Source: Marinicella pacifica
Lineage (GTDB): Bacteria > Pseudomonadota > Gammaproteobacteria > Xanthomonadales > Marinicellaceae
Length of the DNA: 64,000 bases
Direction: 5' to 3'
Assembly: GCF_014636635.1 (NCBI RefSeq)
Contig: NZ_BMEO01000001.1
Coordinates: forward strand, 372,001 to 436,000
The notes beneath the pieces are model-generated. The model ran no database searches, had not been told where the DNA came from, and saw nothing but the letters and a program-made list of their open reading frames with translations. Position numbers and translations under genes: made by a program. Shown here in pieces: positions 46,311-54,919 of the stretch; position 1 is the first letter of the stretch, and each line of letters starts with the position of its first letter.

Positions 46311-47981
46311 ATGAAAAAAATAACCCCTGAATTTTTGCGGAGCGCCATGATTGGTGTCGATGCCCCATTTTGTACGCCGTTTGGTGAGCGTCTGATGACC
46401 TATTGCGATTACACCGCTTCAGGTCGGACCTTGTTGTTTATTGAAAAATATTTAATGCGTTTACAGCGGAATTACGCCAATACCCACACGGAAGATGATA
46501 TGACCGGGCGGTCGATGACGCAACTCTTGGAAGAGGCTGAACAGCAAATTAAAGATGCGGTCGGCGCCAATAAGGACGACCGCATTATTTGCGTGGGAAC
46601 CGGCGCTACCGGTGCCATTACAAAACTTCAACAGATTTTAGGGACTTATTTACCGCCGGCCACGCGGGCTCAAATTGGAGCCTCGGCGGATTGTGATCTG
46701 GATAAAATTAAGGCTCAGGCACCGGTGGTATTTTTAGGGCCTTATGAGCACCATTCCAATGAGATTTCCTGGCGTGATGGTTTATGTGAGGTGGTGGAAT
46801 TAGACCTCGACGAACACGGTCATGCGGACATCAAACAACTCGAACAATTATTACAAAAAGATGCCTATAAAGACCGGCTTAAAATCGGCACCTTTTCAGC
46901 GGCGTCCAATGTCACCGGTTTAATCTCGCACACACGTGACCTGTCGCGACTGATGCACCAGTATGGCGGTCTGGCATTTTTTGATTATGCCGCCAGTGCG
47001 CCCTATGTGGACATAAACATGCACCCAAATGATGATCCTCAAGGTTATTACGATGCGGTGTTTATGTCGCCGCATAAATTCTTAGGTGGCCCGGGTTCAT
47101 CAGGTGTGTTGGTCTTTAACAAGAAAATTTACAACCCGGAATTAAATCCAACCGTTTCCGGCGGTGGCACCGTGAGCTATGTCGCCCGTCATGATCACGA
47201 TTTTGTCGATGATATTGAGGAGCGCGAAAAAGCCGGCACACCAGGTGTCTTGCAAATCCTACGGGCGGCTTTATGTTTTGCGGTCAAAGAACAGATTTCG
47301 GTGGAAAAAATACATCAGCGTGAACAAGGCTGGTTAAAACAGGCTTTCAGTGCCTGGCAAGCCCACCCACGGATTGAAATTCTGGGTGATCAGAACCCCG
47401 AAAACCGGGTCGGGATTGTTTCCTTTAATATCAAAACCGCATCCGGTAAATACCTTCACCCAAAATTCGTCACGGTATTGCTGAATGATTTGTTTGGTAT
47501 TCAGTCGCGAGCGGGCTGTTCCTGCGCCGGACCTTATGGCCATCAGTTATTGGGTATCGATGAAAACACCTCCGAACAATATCGGGCCTTGATTGAACAA
47601 GGCTATCACGGGATAAAACCAGGCTGGTGTCGGGTGAGTTTTCACTATGTCATGGATGAGGCAGAAATTCAGTACATCATCGATTGCGTGCGATTTATTG
47701 CCGATAACGGCACAGATTTTTTGCCCTGGTATAAATTCTGCTTAAAACAAGCGGCCTGGGAACATATTAAAGATGACAACAAGTGCCCGAAATTGTCCCT
47801 CAAAGCGGCTTTTGACCGTCATGATGAAACCCCGCAGCCATTGTCTGCGCACATCAGAAAATCACTGTATGCACAATTTTTACAAGAAGCCGAGCGCTTT
47901 AAAACCGAAGCCAAATCCTTACCGGTCCGACAACCTCAGAACCTGCCGGAAATTGAGCATCTGAATCAATTTATTGTGTGA
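46311..47981 (+). CDS. Class V PLP-dependent aminotransferase/cysteine desulfurase-like
   Basis: A 556-residue fold-type I enzyme. YCDYTASGRTLLFIE near the start, GTGATGAITKLQ (cofactor phosphate), PYEHHSNEISWRD, FDYAASAPYVDI and the PLP lysine in MSPHKFLGGPGSSG are clear; RAGCSCAGPYGHQLLG resembles the cysteine-containing loop of desulfurases. It is longer than usual, with about 90 residues after the catalytic fold (from about 465). Substrate unknown. The stop overlaps the start of the broken alkB gene (TGATG), so they were an operon. Confidence 0.85.
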   Translation: MKKITPEFLRSAMIGVDAPFCTPFGERLMTYCDYTASGRTLLFIEKYLMRLQRNYANTHTEDDMTGRSMTQLLEEAEQQIKDAVGANKDDRIICVGTGATGAITKLQQILGTYLPPATRAQIGASADCDLDKIKAQAPVVFLGPYEHHSNEISWRDGLCEVVELDLDEHGHADIKQLEQLLQKDAYKDRLKIGTFSAASNVTGLISHTRDLSRLMHQYGGLAFFDYAASAPYVDINMHPNDDPQGYYDAVFMSPHKFLGGPGSSGVLVFNKKIYNPELNPTVSGGGTVSYVARHDHDFVDDIEEREKAGTPGVLQILRAALCFAVKEQISVEKIHQREQGWLKQAFSAWQAHPRIEILGDQNPENRVGIVSFNIKTASGKYLHPKFVTVLLNDLFGIQSRAGCSCAGPYGHQLLGIDENTSEQYRALIEQGYHGIKPGWCRVSFHYVMDEAEIQYIIDCVRFIADNGTDFLPWYKFCLKQAAWEHIKDDNKCPKLSLKAAFDRHDETPQPLSAHIRKSLYAQFLQEAERFKTEAKSLPVRQPQNLPEIEHLNQFIV

Positions 47982-48866
47982 TGAACACCGGCGATATCTT
48001 TGCGGCACTGAACACCTCAGACAGCAATCTGCTGCCCCGGGAAGGCGAAGTGTATTACCACGGTGTGGTTTTTAGCCAGCAACAAGCCGATGATTATTTT
48101 CAACGCTTGTTTACGGAAATCAATTGGCAAGCAGACCAGGCACAGTTTGGTGGCAAAATCATTAAAACCGCGCGCAAAGTCGCCTGGCATGGTGAACGTG
48201 ATTTTCGTTATCGCTATTCAGGTGTGGAAAAAATTGCTAAGCCGTGGACGCCGACTTTATTGTCAATAAAAGAAATCATCGAAAAGAAAAGTAAAACAAC
48301 CTATAACAGCTGTTTATTAAATTTATACCACGATGGATCTGAGGGTATGGTCGGTGTAGTGCATTGAGCAAATGTGCATTATGAGAGCCAGACACAAGCC
48401 TTATAACAAGGCATCGTTTGCAGGTAATGGCCCAAGTCCTTATCAAGAACGATAACGCCGTAATGAGGTTTGTGGCTGGCTCCCGAAGGGTGAACCCTAA
48501 AACAGCCATCTACGGCGTTATGTTTCCTTGCAATATGAATAACTATTACGAAGAAAACAAGCCTTGTAGCTGACTGTTTTATGATTCACTCATAACGTAC
48601 ATTTGCTCAATGCACTACACAAGCACAGTGATGGCGAGAAGGACCTCAAACAGGGTGCGGCCATTGCCTCGGTGAGTTTTGGTGCTGAACGCCGGTTTAT
48701 GTTCAAACACAAACAAAGTAAAGAAAAAGTCGCCATACCTTTAGCGCATGGCAGCTTACTAATTATGCAAGGCGAAACCCAACAGCACTGGCTACACCGA
48801 TTACCGCCGACTGTAAAAGTCACTGACCCACGAATTAATCTGACGTTTCGTACAATAGAGCAATAA
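47981..48866 (+). pseudogene. AlkB-type DNA dioxygenase gene split by a MITE
   Basis: The first part (47981-48350) encodes the N-terminal half of an AlkB2-like 2-oxoglutarate/Fe(II) dioxygenase (LLPREGEVYYHG, ARKVAWHGERDFRYRYSG, YNSCLLNLYHDGSEGM). The second part (from about 48624) continues HSDGEKDLKQGAAIASVSFG and ends RINLTFRTIEQ. Between them lies a 267-bp insertion that changes frame and adds a stop. The HxD iron-binding motif lies just after the insertion, so the truncated product would lack the active site. Without the insertion the protein would be of normal length, about 200 residues. The break looks recent: both halves remain intact. Confidence 0.9.
48354..48620. mobile_element. 267-bp MITE-like insertion within alkB
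   Basis: The ends GTGTAGTGCATTGAGCAAATGT (left, 48354-48375) and its inverse (right, 48599-48620) match exactly, and the similarity goes on to about 32 bp with two differences. Inside, AACGCCGTA and TACGGCGTT and other partial inverted repeats give a long imperfect hairpin. No transposase is coded. No clear target duplication is seen. Confidence 0.87.
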
Positions 48867-48911
48867 GGAAACAATTTCATACACCATAGAGTAACTCAGT
48901 AATGACCACCT

Positions 48912-48993
48912 CGTTCCCACGCTCCGGCGTGGGAACCCATAGGTTAATTTTAGTATTCAATAAAGCATGCGTCCCCACGCAGAGCATGGGGAC
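48912..48993. repeat. Two REP-like hairpins downstream of alkB
   Basis: GTTCCCACGC (48913-48922) pairs with GCGTGGGAAC (48927-48936); CGTCCCCACGC (48970-48980) pairs with GCATGGGGACG (48983-48993) apart from one position. Same family as the pair near 45.1 kb. They lie between alkB and the convergent htpX. Confidence 0.75.
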
Positions 48994-49029
48994 GAGGTTG
49001 TTTCGGTGTGGTTGACAGGAAGATCTGAG

Positions 49030-49923
49030 TTAAGCCCGCTGATTGTTCTCCAGTGCAGCAATCCGGTCTTCCAACGGCGGATGGGTGGCGAACAATTTGG
49101 ACAGCACCTGCCGCACTTGACCACCACTGGTGATGCCGAAGGCGGCGAATTCACCTTCCAGTGGCTCGGTTCGGGAACTGCGCTGCAAGGCTTTTAAGGC
49201 GTCAATCATATTTTGATTACCCGCCAAACGTGAACCACCTTCGTCAGCATGAAATTCACGCCATCTGGAAAAGGCATTGACAATCATCGCGGCCAGGAAT
49301 CCCAGCACAATTTGCGCTATCAAGGTGCCGATAAAAGAACCCATGGTGTAACCGCCGCCGCGTTCATCGCGGGTGGCTGCGGCAATGGCATAGCCGATAA
49401 TGCGCGAGAAGAAAATCACAAAAGCGTTGAGAATTCCCTGTATCAACGCCATGGTCACCATATCACCATTGGCAACATGGGCCACTTCATGGCCGAGCAC
49501 CGCTTCCACTTCGTTGCGTCGCATGGAGTGCAATAAGCCGGTACTGACTGCCACCAGGGCATCATTTTTTTTCATACCGGTGGCAAAAGCGTTGGGTGAG
49601 TCGGACGGAAATATGCCCACTTCCGGCATGCCGATACCGGCCGCCTGGGCTTGTCGTTTGACGGTATCAACCAACCATTGTTCATCGGCGGTTCGCGGCT
49701 GTTCAATGACCTGCACACCCATGGCTTTTTTCGCCATCCACTTGGACATGGCCAGTGAAATAAATGAACCCACTGAACCCCATAACAAGGAAAAGACCGC
49801 CAAAGCCCGGTAATCGAGGCCATTTTCGGTTAAATAATGATCGAAACCAAATAACCGCATAAAAATCGTAATCACCGCCAAAATGGCAATATTGGTGGCA
49901 ACAAACAACAAAACTCTTTTCAT
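49030..49923 (-). CDS. htpX: Membrane protease HtpX
   Basis: A 297-residue zinc metalloprotease of the inner membrane that degrades misfolded membrane proteins with FtsH. The start MKRVLLFVATNIAILAV and a second early helix are conserved; the catalytic HEVAHVANGD (HExxH) follows RRNEVEAVLG; a third ligand lies in FHADEGGSRLAG. The ATG at 49923 is behind GAGA; an in-frame TTG six codons up is less likely. Confidence 0.95.
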   Translation of the reverse strand: MKRVLLFVATNIAILAVITIFMRLFGFDHYLTENGLDYRALAVFSLLWGSVGSFISLAMSKWMAKKAMGVQVIEQPRTADEQWLVDTVKRQAQAAGIGMPEVGIFPSDSPNAFATGMKKNDALVAVSTGLLHSMRRNEVEAVLGHEVAHVANGDMVTMALIQGILNAFVIFFSRIIGYAIAAATRDERGGGYTMGSFIGTLIAQIVLGFLAAMIVNAFSRWREFHADEGGSRLAGNQNMIDALKALQRSSRTEPLEGEFAAFGITSGGQVRQVLSKLFATHPPLEDRIAALENNQRA

Positions 49924-49993
49924 TGTATTCTCAAAAAACAAACTAAAAACATGGCTTAGACCTTAAAAGTTCAGACTGGTTTCAAAAATCAAC

Positions 49994-50425
49994 TTAAAAC
50001 AAACCGCCTAATTTATCACCGATGCTGCCAAGGCTACCGCCAAGGATGTCCTTGATGGGTGATGGATCATCATCCGGGGTTTCTGAATTTTTTTCGGTCA
50101 GTAATCGCAACAAATAAGGCATGATAATCGCCACGATACCGGTGGCTTTGGCACCGGAAAAACCGAGTTTTTTCTGTAAACTGTCCACAATACCGCCGGT
50201 GATCGATGCTTGCAGCGAGTCGGCTTGTTTATTGTTGTCATTTTTGCTGAACAGACTCATGACGCCGTCAAGACCCTGATCCAGCAAATTTTCACCGATT
50301 TTCCCGGTCGCTTGTTCTTTAACCACCTCAAAAATACCGTTTAATTCTGCGCCACTTACGTTTTCTTTTTGTTGTAATTCTCCGCCGACTTGTTGCTTCA
50401 GCTGATTCATTATGCCATCTATCAT
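49994..50425 (-). CDS. Small helical protein, DUF937/YidB-like
   Basis: A 143-residue protein without signal peptide, rich in short helices, Gly and Leu. Pieces such as GIVDSLQKKLGFSGAKATGI, IMPYLLRLL and the C-terminal DILGGSLGSIGDKLGGLF resemble the DUF937/YidB group, whose role is unknown. AGGAG lies 6 bp before the ATG. It is divergent from typA. Confidence 0.6.
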   Translation of the reverse strand: MIDGIMNQLKQQVGGELQQKENVSGAELNGIFEVVKEQATGKIGENLLDQGLDGVMSLFSKNDNNKQADSLQASITGGIVDSLQKKLGFSGAKATGIVAIIMPYLLRLLTEKNSETPDDDPSPIKDILGGSLGSIGDKLGGLF

Positions 50426-50515
50426 GTTTGACTCCTGAGTTGATTAGAAAAATTATTATAGCATTGAGCCGGGATTCAATCGCACAAACTCCATGAAAAA
50501 AACAAAGAAAATGTC

Positions 50516-50542
50516 TTGTGGCAACGCTCAGTGTGCTATAGT
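50516..50542 (+). promoter_or_regulatory. Extended -10 promoter of typA
   Basis: TATAGT (50537-50542) is preceded by TGC, an extended -10, with TTGTGG (50516-50521) upstream at a short 15-nt spacing. A GCGCGCC discriminator follows, as at growth-rate-controlled promoters. The start codon is 31 bp downstream. Confidence 0.5.
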
Positions 50543-50573
50543 GCGCGCCTTTACGCGCTGCGCCCGGCTTTTT

Positions 50574-52391
50574 ATGTCCACACAACACATCAGAAACATC
50601 GCCATCATAGCCCATGTTGATCATGGTAAAACAACCCTTGTTGATTGCCTGTTAAAACAATCGGGCACCTTTGATGAACGTGCCGATGACCCCAACCGTC
50701 TCATGGATTCCAATGATTTGGAAAAAGAGCGTGGCATCACCATTTTGTCAAAGAACACCTCAATAGCGTGGCAGGATTACAAAATAAACATCGTGGACAC
50801 CCCGGGTCATGCGGACTTTGGCGGTGAAGTGGAACGTGTGTTGAGTATGGTTGATTCGGTGTTGTTGCTGGTGGATGCCGTCGATGGACCCATGCCGCAA
50901 ACCCGGTTTGTAACCGCCAAAGCCTTCGAAATGGGATTTACGCCGGTGGTGGTGATTAATAAAATTGACCGCGACGGCGCCCGTCCGGACTGGGTCATTG
51001 AGCAGACCTTTGATTTATTTGATTCACTCGGAGCCACCGACGAACAACTGGATTTTCCGGTGATTTATGCCTCAGCCATCAATGGCTATGCCAATCTGGA
51101 AGATGACAAACGTGATGGCGATATGACACCCTTATTTAACACCATAGTGGACAAAGTCAGTGCGCCGGATGTGGACATTAACGCCCCTTTTCAAATGCAG
51201 GTTTCCACCCTGGATTACAACAGCTTTTTGGGTCTGATAGGGATTGGTCGCATCAAACAGGGCAGTGTTAAAACCAACACGCCCATCAGTGTGATTGATG
51301 TTGATGGCAACACCCGCAACGCCCGCATTTTAAAAATCTTTGGGTTTAAAGGACTGGAACGTATTGAAGTTAATGAAGCTGCTGCCGGTGATATTGTGGC
51401 GGTGTCCGGGGTGGATCAACTGGCCATTTCCGACACCTTATGCGATCGTGAGCATGTCAGCGCGCTGCCGCCACTGACGGTGGACGAACCCACCATTTCC
51501 ATGCTGTTTTGTGTGAATGACTCACCCTTTGCCGGTCAGAGCGGTAAATTCCTGACTTCCCGTCAAATTCGTGACCGGCTGGCGCGAGAAACCACTTACA
51601 ACGTGGCCCTGCGTGTCGAAGACACAGAAAATGCCGATCAGTTTAAGGTTTCCGGTCGCGGTGAATTGCACCTATCGGTACTGATTGAAACCATGCGGCG
51701 CGAAGGTTTTGAATTGGCGATTTCAAGACCTCAGGTGATTTATCGTGAAATTGACGGTCAGTTGTGTGAACCTTACGAAGATCTGGTGGTGGACATTGAC
51801 AGCGAACACCAGGGTGCGGTGATGGAACAGTTATTGGGACGCCGGGCTGAAGTGAAAAATATTGTGCCCGATGATACCGGTCGTGTGCGCATGAATTTCA
51901 TTATTCCGGCACGCGGATTGATTGGTTATCAGTCCGAATTTAAAACCACCACATCCGGCACCGGTATTCTGACCCATGTTTTTGATCATTATGATCGCAA
52001 GCTCAATACCATCGAACGCAGCCGTAAAAACGGCGTTTTGATATCCAATGGCACTGGCAAGGCCCTCGGCTATGCCTTGTTTAATTTACAGGAGCGCGGT
52101 CGCTTGCTGATTGATGCCAATGTGGATGTCTATGAAGGCCAGGTGGTTGGTATTAATTCCCGGGACAATGATTTAACCGTTAATCCCTTAAAAGGCAAGC
52201 AGCTCACCAATGTGCGTGCCGCCGGTAAAGACGACGCTTTAAATCTTGTACCGCCGATTAAATTATCGCTGGAGCAGGCAATGGAATTTATCGAAGATGA
52301 TGAGTTGGTGGAAGTGACACCTGATGAAATTCGTATCCGAAAGCGACATTTACTGGAACACGAAAGAAAACGCGCCAGCCGCGAAGCGTAA
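50574..52391 (+). CDS. typA: Ribosome-associated GTPase TypA/BipA
   Basis: A 605-residue translational GTPase. G1 is [10 protein letters not shown]2 is in [14 protein letters not shown]3 [11 protein letters not shown] and G4 [10 protein letters not shown]; the EF-G-like C-terminal domains include [19 protein letters not shown] and [13 protein letters not shown]. It assists ribosome assembly and stress adaptation. The frame is open 27 codons upstream, but the family starts at the ATG at 50574. There is no good ribosome-binding site. Confidence 0.96.
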   Translation: MSTQHIRNIAIIAHVDHGKTTLVDCLLKQSGTFDERADDPNRLMDSNDLEKERGITILSKNTSIAWQDYKINIVDTPGHADFGGEVERVLSMVDSVLLLVDAVDGPMPQTRFVTAKAFEMGFTPVVVINKIDRDGARPDWVIEQTFDLFDSLGATDEQLDFPVIYASAINGYANLEDDKRDGDMTPLFNTIVDKVSAPDVDINAPFQMQVSTLDYNSFLGLIGIGRIKQGSVKTNTPISVIDVDGNTRNARILKIFGFKGLERIEVNEAAAGDIVAVSGVDQLAISDTLCDREHVSALPPLTVDEPTISMLFCVNDSPFAGQSGKFLTSRQIRDRLARETTYNVALRVEDTENADQFKVSGRGELHLSVLIETMRREGFELAISRPQVIYREIDGQLCEPYEDLVVDIDSEHQGAVMEQLLGRRAEVKNIVPDDTGRVRMNFIIPARGLIGYQSEFKTTTSGTGILTHVFDHYDRKLNTIERSRKNGVLISNGTGKALGYALFNLQERGRLLIDANVDVYEGQVVGINSRDNDLTVNPLKGKQLTNVRAAGKDDALNLVPPIKLSLEQAMEFIEDDELVEVTPDEIRIRKRHLLEHERKRASREA

Positions 52392-52413
52392 AATCGTTAT
52401 ATAAAAATAATCA

Positions 52414-52442
52414 AGCCACCTCATACCAGGGTGGCTTTTTTT
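52414..52442 (+). terminator. Rho-independent terminator of typA
   Basis: AAGCCACC (52414-52421) pairs with GGTGGCTT (52431-52438), followed by a run of Ts. It lies 23 bp after the typA stop. Confidence 0.85.
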
Positions 52443-52518
52443 GTGCTGGAAAAATTATCCACTTGCGTCAAAACTGACAACTCATTATTATGGTTGTTTT
52501 ATGCCATCCACAATAACT

Positions 52519-53799
52519 ATGAAAACACGCATCGTATGCTTACTCAGCTTATTAACAGGCTTAGCCCACGCCCAAATTGATTCAGCGGAATTAAACACCT
52601 CGATAGACAATATTGAACCAAAACTGATTGAATGGCGTCGCCATTTACATGCCAACCCGGAACTCAGTAACCGTGAAGTTAAAACAGCTGAGTATATCGC
52701 ACAACATTTAAAGTCACTGGGTCTTGAGGTACAAACAGGCATTGCTTATCACGGGGTGGTGGGTATTTTGAAAGGCGACAAGCCCGGTCCGGTTTTAGCC
52801 TTGCGCGCGGACACCGATGCGCTGCCGGTCACTGAACAAGTGGATGTGCCGTTTGCCTCAAAAGTGACCACCGAATACCGCGGTGAAGAAGTGGGCGTGA
52901 TGCATGCCTGTGGACACGATGCCCATGTGGCGATTTTGATGGCCACAGCCGAAGTCTTTGCACACAATAAAGCCGATTTGGCCGGCACCCTGATGTTTAT
53001 TTTCCAACCCGCTGAAGAAGGCGTACCGCAAGGTGAAGAAGGCGGCGCGGAACTGATGTTGAAAGAAGGCTTGTTCGATGAAATAAAACCCGAAGCCGTG
53101 TTTGGTTTACACGTCTGGGCCGGTTTACCCACCGGCGTGATTGCGTATCGACCGGGTCCGATGATGGCGGCAGTCGATGAATTGGGTATTAAAGTTAAAG
53201 GCCGCCAAACCCACGGCTCCAGACCCTGGGGCGGTATTGATCCGATTGTGGTTTCAGCACAGATTATTAATTCGGTGCAAACCATTATTTCGCGCCGCAC
53301 TGACATCACCCAGGCACCGGCCGTGGTGTCCTTTGGTGCCATCAAAGGCGGTATTCGCAACAATATTATTCCCGATGAAGTGGAGATGATCGGCACCATC
53401 CGTAATTTTAATATGGACACCCGTGACAATATCCACCAACAACTCGAGCAAATCGCCACCCATGTTGCCCATGCCAACGGGGCTGAGGTTGAATTTAATA
53501 TTTATCCCGGTTATCCGGTGACTGTCAATGATCGCAAATTAAGCGCTAAAATGAACAGTTCTTTGGAGGCGGTTTTTGGTGCTGACAATGTGCTTGATTC
53601 GGGTTTAATCACCGGTGCCGAAGATTTTTCCTATTTGGCACAAGAAGTCCCCGGTCTGTTCTTTTTCCTCGGTATTTCACCTCCGGAAAGCGATTATAAA
53701 AATGCCCCAAGTAACCATTCACCCTTGTTTTATATAGATGAAGATGCTTTATTAAACGGTGTTCGCGCTTTTGTGCAGCTGGTTCAAGATTACAAATAA
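52519..53799 (+). CDS. Exported M20-family amidohydrolase
   Basis: About 426 residues with a signal peptide (MKTRIVCLLSLLTGLAHA), which sets the start at 52519. The metal-dependent hydrolase reads WRRHLHANPELSNRE, LALRADTDALPVTE, VMHACGHDAHVAIL, FIFQPAEEG and TGAEDFSYLAQEVPG, the M20D (IAA-amino acid/hippurate amidohydrolase) pattern with the dimanganese ligands in place. It should act in the periplasm on N-acyl amino acids; the exact substrate is unknown. Confidence 0.92.
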   Translation: MKTRIVCLLSLLTGLAHAQIDSAELNTSIDNIEPKLIEWRRHLHANPELSNREVKTAEYIAQHLKSLGLEVQTGIAYHGVVGILKGDKPGPVLALRADTDALPVTEQVDVPFASKVTTEYRGEEVGVMHACGHDAHVAILMATAEVFAHNKADLAGTLMFIFQPAEEGVPQGEEGGAELMLKEGLFDEIKPEAVFGLHVWAGLPTGVIAYRPGPMMAAVDELGIKVKGRQTHGSRPWGGIDPIVVSAQIINSVQTIISRRTDITQAPAVVSFGAIKGGIRNNIIPDEVEMIGTIRNFNMDTRDNIHQQLEQIATHVAHANGAEVEFNIYPGYPVTVNDRKLSAKMNSSLEAVFGADNVLDSGLITGAEDFSYLAQEVPGLFFFLGISPPESDYKNAPSNHSPLFYIDEDALLNGVRAFVQLVQDYK

Positions 53800-53821
53800 T
53801 TACACTATCAAACACCCCTAA

Positions 53822-53852
53822 AAAAAGCCAATGCTTTTGACATTGGCTTTTT
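53822..53852. terminator. Bidirectional terminator between convergent genes
   Basis: AAAAAGCCAATG (53822-53833) pairs exactly with CATTGGCTTTTT (53841-53852), with U-tracts in both directions, between the M20 gene and the convergent gene at 53875. Confidence 0.88.
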
Positions 53853-53874
53853 ACTTTTTAACAGCGTGATTCAG

Positions 53875-54747
53875 TTACACATTTTCACGTCTGCGTATCA
53901 CTGCGAAAGCCATCATCGCCAATAGCAAACTTAAGGTTACTAACATCAACTTATTATTCATGGGCACCGGTAAGGCCGGCGCGCCTGCTGTTAACGATGA
54001 ATCCGGATTTGGGTGCACAAAACATTGTGCTGATGAGGCCGGGATACTGGCGGCCGTATCACAAGCATAGGTTAAGCCGATGGTGGCACCATCATTCTGC
54101 AACCCCGTGGTTGAACCACTGCCCAATTCAGGGTTACGATCATCATGCACCATCACAATTTCATAGCTTAATTCATAAATAATCACTTCTATATCGAATA
54201 ACGTGGTATCAGAATAATGGTTGGCCTCATCCCAATGAAACACATGGCAGCCTAAATTATTACTCGGGTAATTATCAGAAGGCCGTGGACACACAGGAAA
54301 AAATTCATAAAAGACATTGGCCACTTGTAAATCATCGTGTAAGGGATAAATCCGGGCTCCGCCACCGGTGCTGGGAGATGCAGGCAAAGGACAATCATTC
54401 GATAAATCAGGACCACCATCTGTGGTGTCTGTGGACAGATAACCGTTGGTTGTGACCGCTAACTCAGTAACGGTGTTACCGTAAAAATCAAAGCTGCCCG
54501 CTAAAGTCACCGGCGCCCCGGCATCATCACCTGTAATTATACTGCTGCCGGTGGCACTGATATCGATAAACTGGTTTGAACACAGACCAGTCGATGAATC
54601 GTTATAGGTATAACCAAAGGCATCCGGACCTCCCGTGCCGCCAGCGCCACGATAACCACTGGTGGTGGAGTCCTCACCTTTCGGTGGTTCTTGTGCCATC
54701 ACAAAAGGAACTGCCGCTAAAAGTAAAATACTAAATATGTTTTTCAT
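53875..54747 (-). CDS. Exported protein with C-terminal sorting-type tail, function unknown
   Basis: About 290 residues. Signal peptide MKNIFSILLLAAVPFVMA; the ATG at 54747 follows GGAGGAG. The body is Gly/Thr/Asp-rich with about eight Cys and looks like secreted beta-sandwich sequence (SGSTTGLQNDGATIGLTYAC). The end has the three-part layout of a protein-sorting signal: LPVPMNN, a hydrophobic helix (KLMLVTLSLLLAMMAFAV) and IRRRENV. It recalls IPTL/PEP-CTERM tails processed by exosortase-type enzymes, but the motif itself is not a clean match. No sorting enzyme is in the window. Confidence 0.7.
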   Translation of the reverse strand: MKNIFSILLLAAVPFVMAQEPPKGEDSTTSGYRGAGGTGGPDAFGYTYNDSSTGLCSNQFIDISATGSSIITGDDAGAPVTLAGSFDFYGNTVTELAVTTNGYLSTDTTDGGPDLSNDCPLPASPSTGGGARIYPLHDDLQVANVFYEFFPVCPRPSDNYPSNNLGCHVFHWDEANHYSDTTLFDIEVIIYELSYEIVMVHDDRNPELGSGSTTGLQNDGATIGLTYACDTAASIPASSAQCFVHPNPDSSLTAGAPALPVPMNNKLMLVTLSLLLAMMAFAVIRRRENV

Positions 54748-54919
54748 AATCTCCTCCAATTTTTGTTTGAAATTAGCAGATTTTATTAGGTTTTACAATG
54801 ACTTTTATTCTTTTAAAGACACCAATCAAATCACATTTTGAGAAATTCATTGAATTTTTATTTGCTTTCTGGAACACACCACCAAATAATACAGCCGTCT
54901 TCTTCGGCAATCTTACTGT

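Noticed and set aside
52749..53477. 242-codon minus-strand frame
   Set aside because: Lies fully inside the M20 hydrolase gene whose motifs are clear; the antisense frame has no recognisable features.
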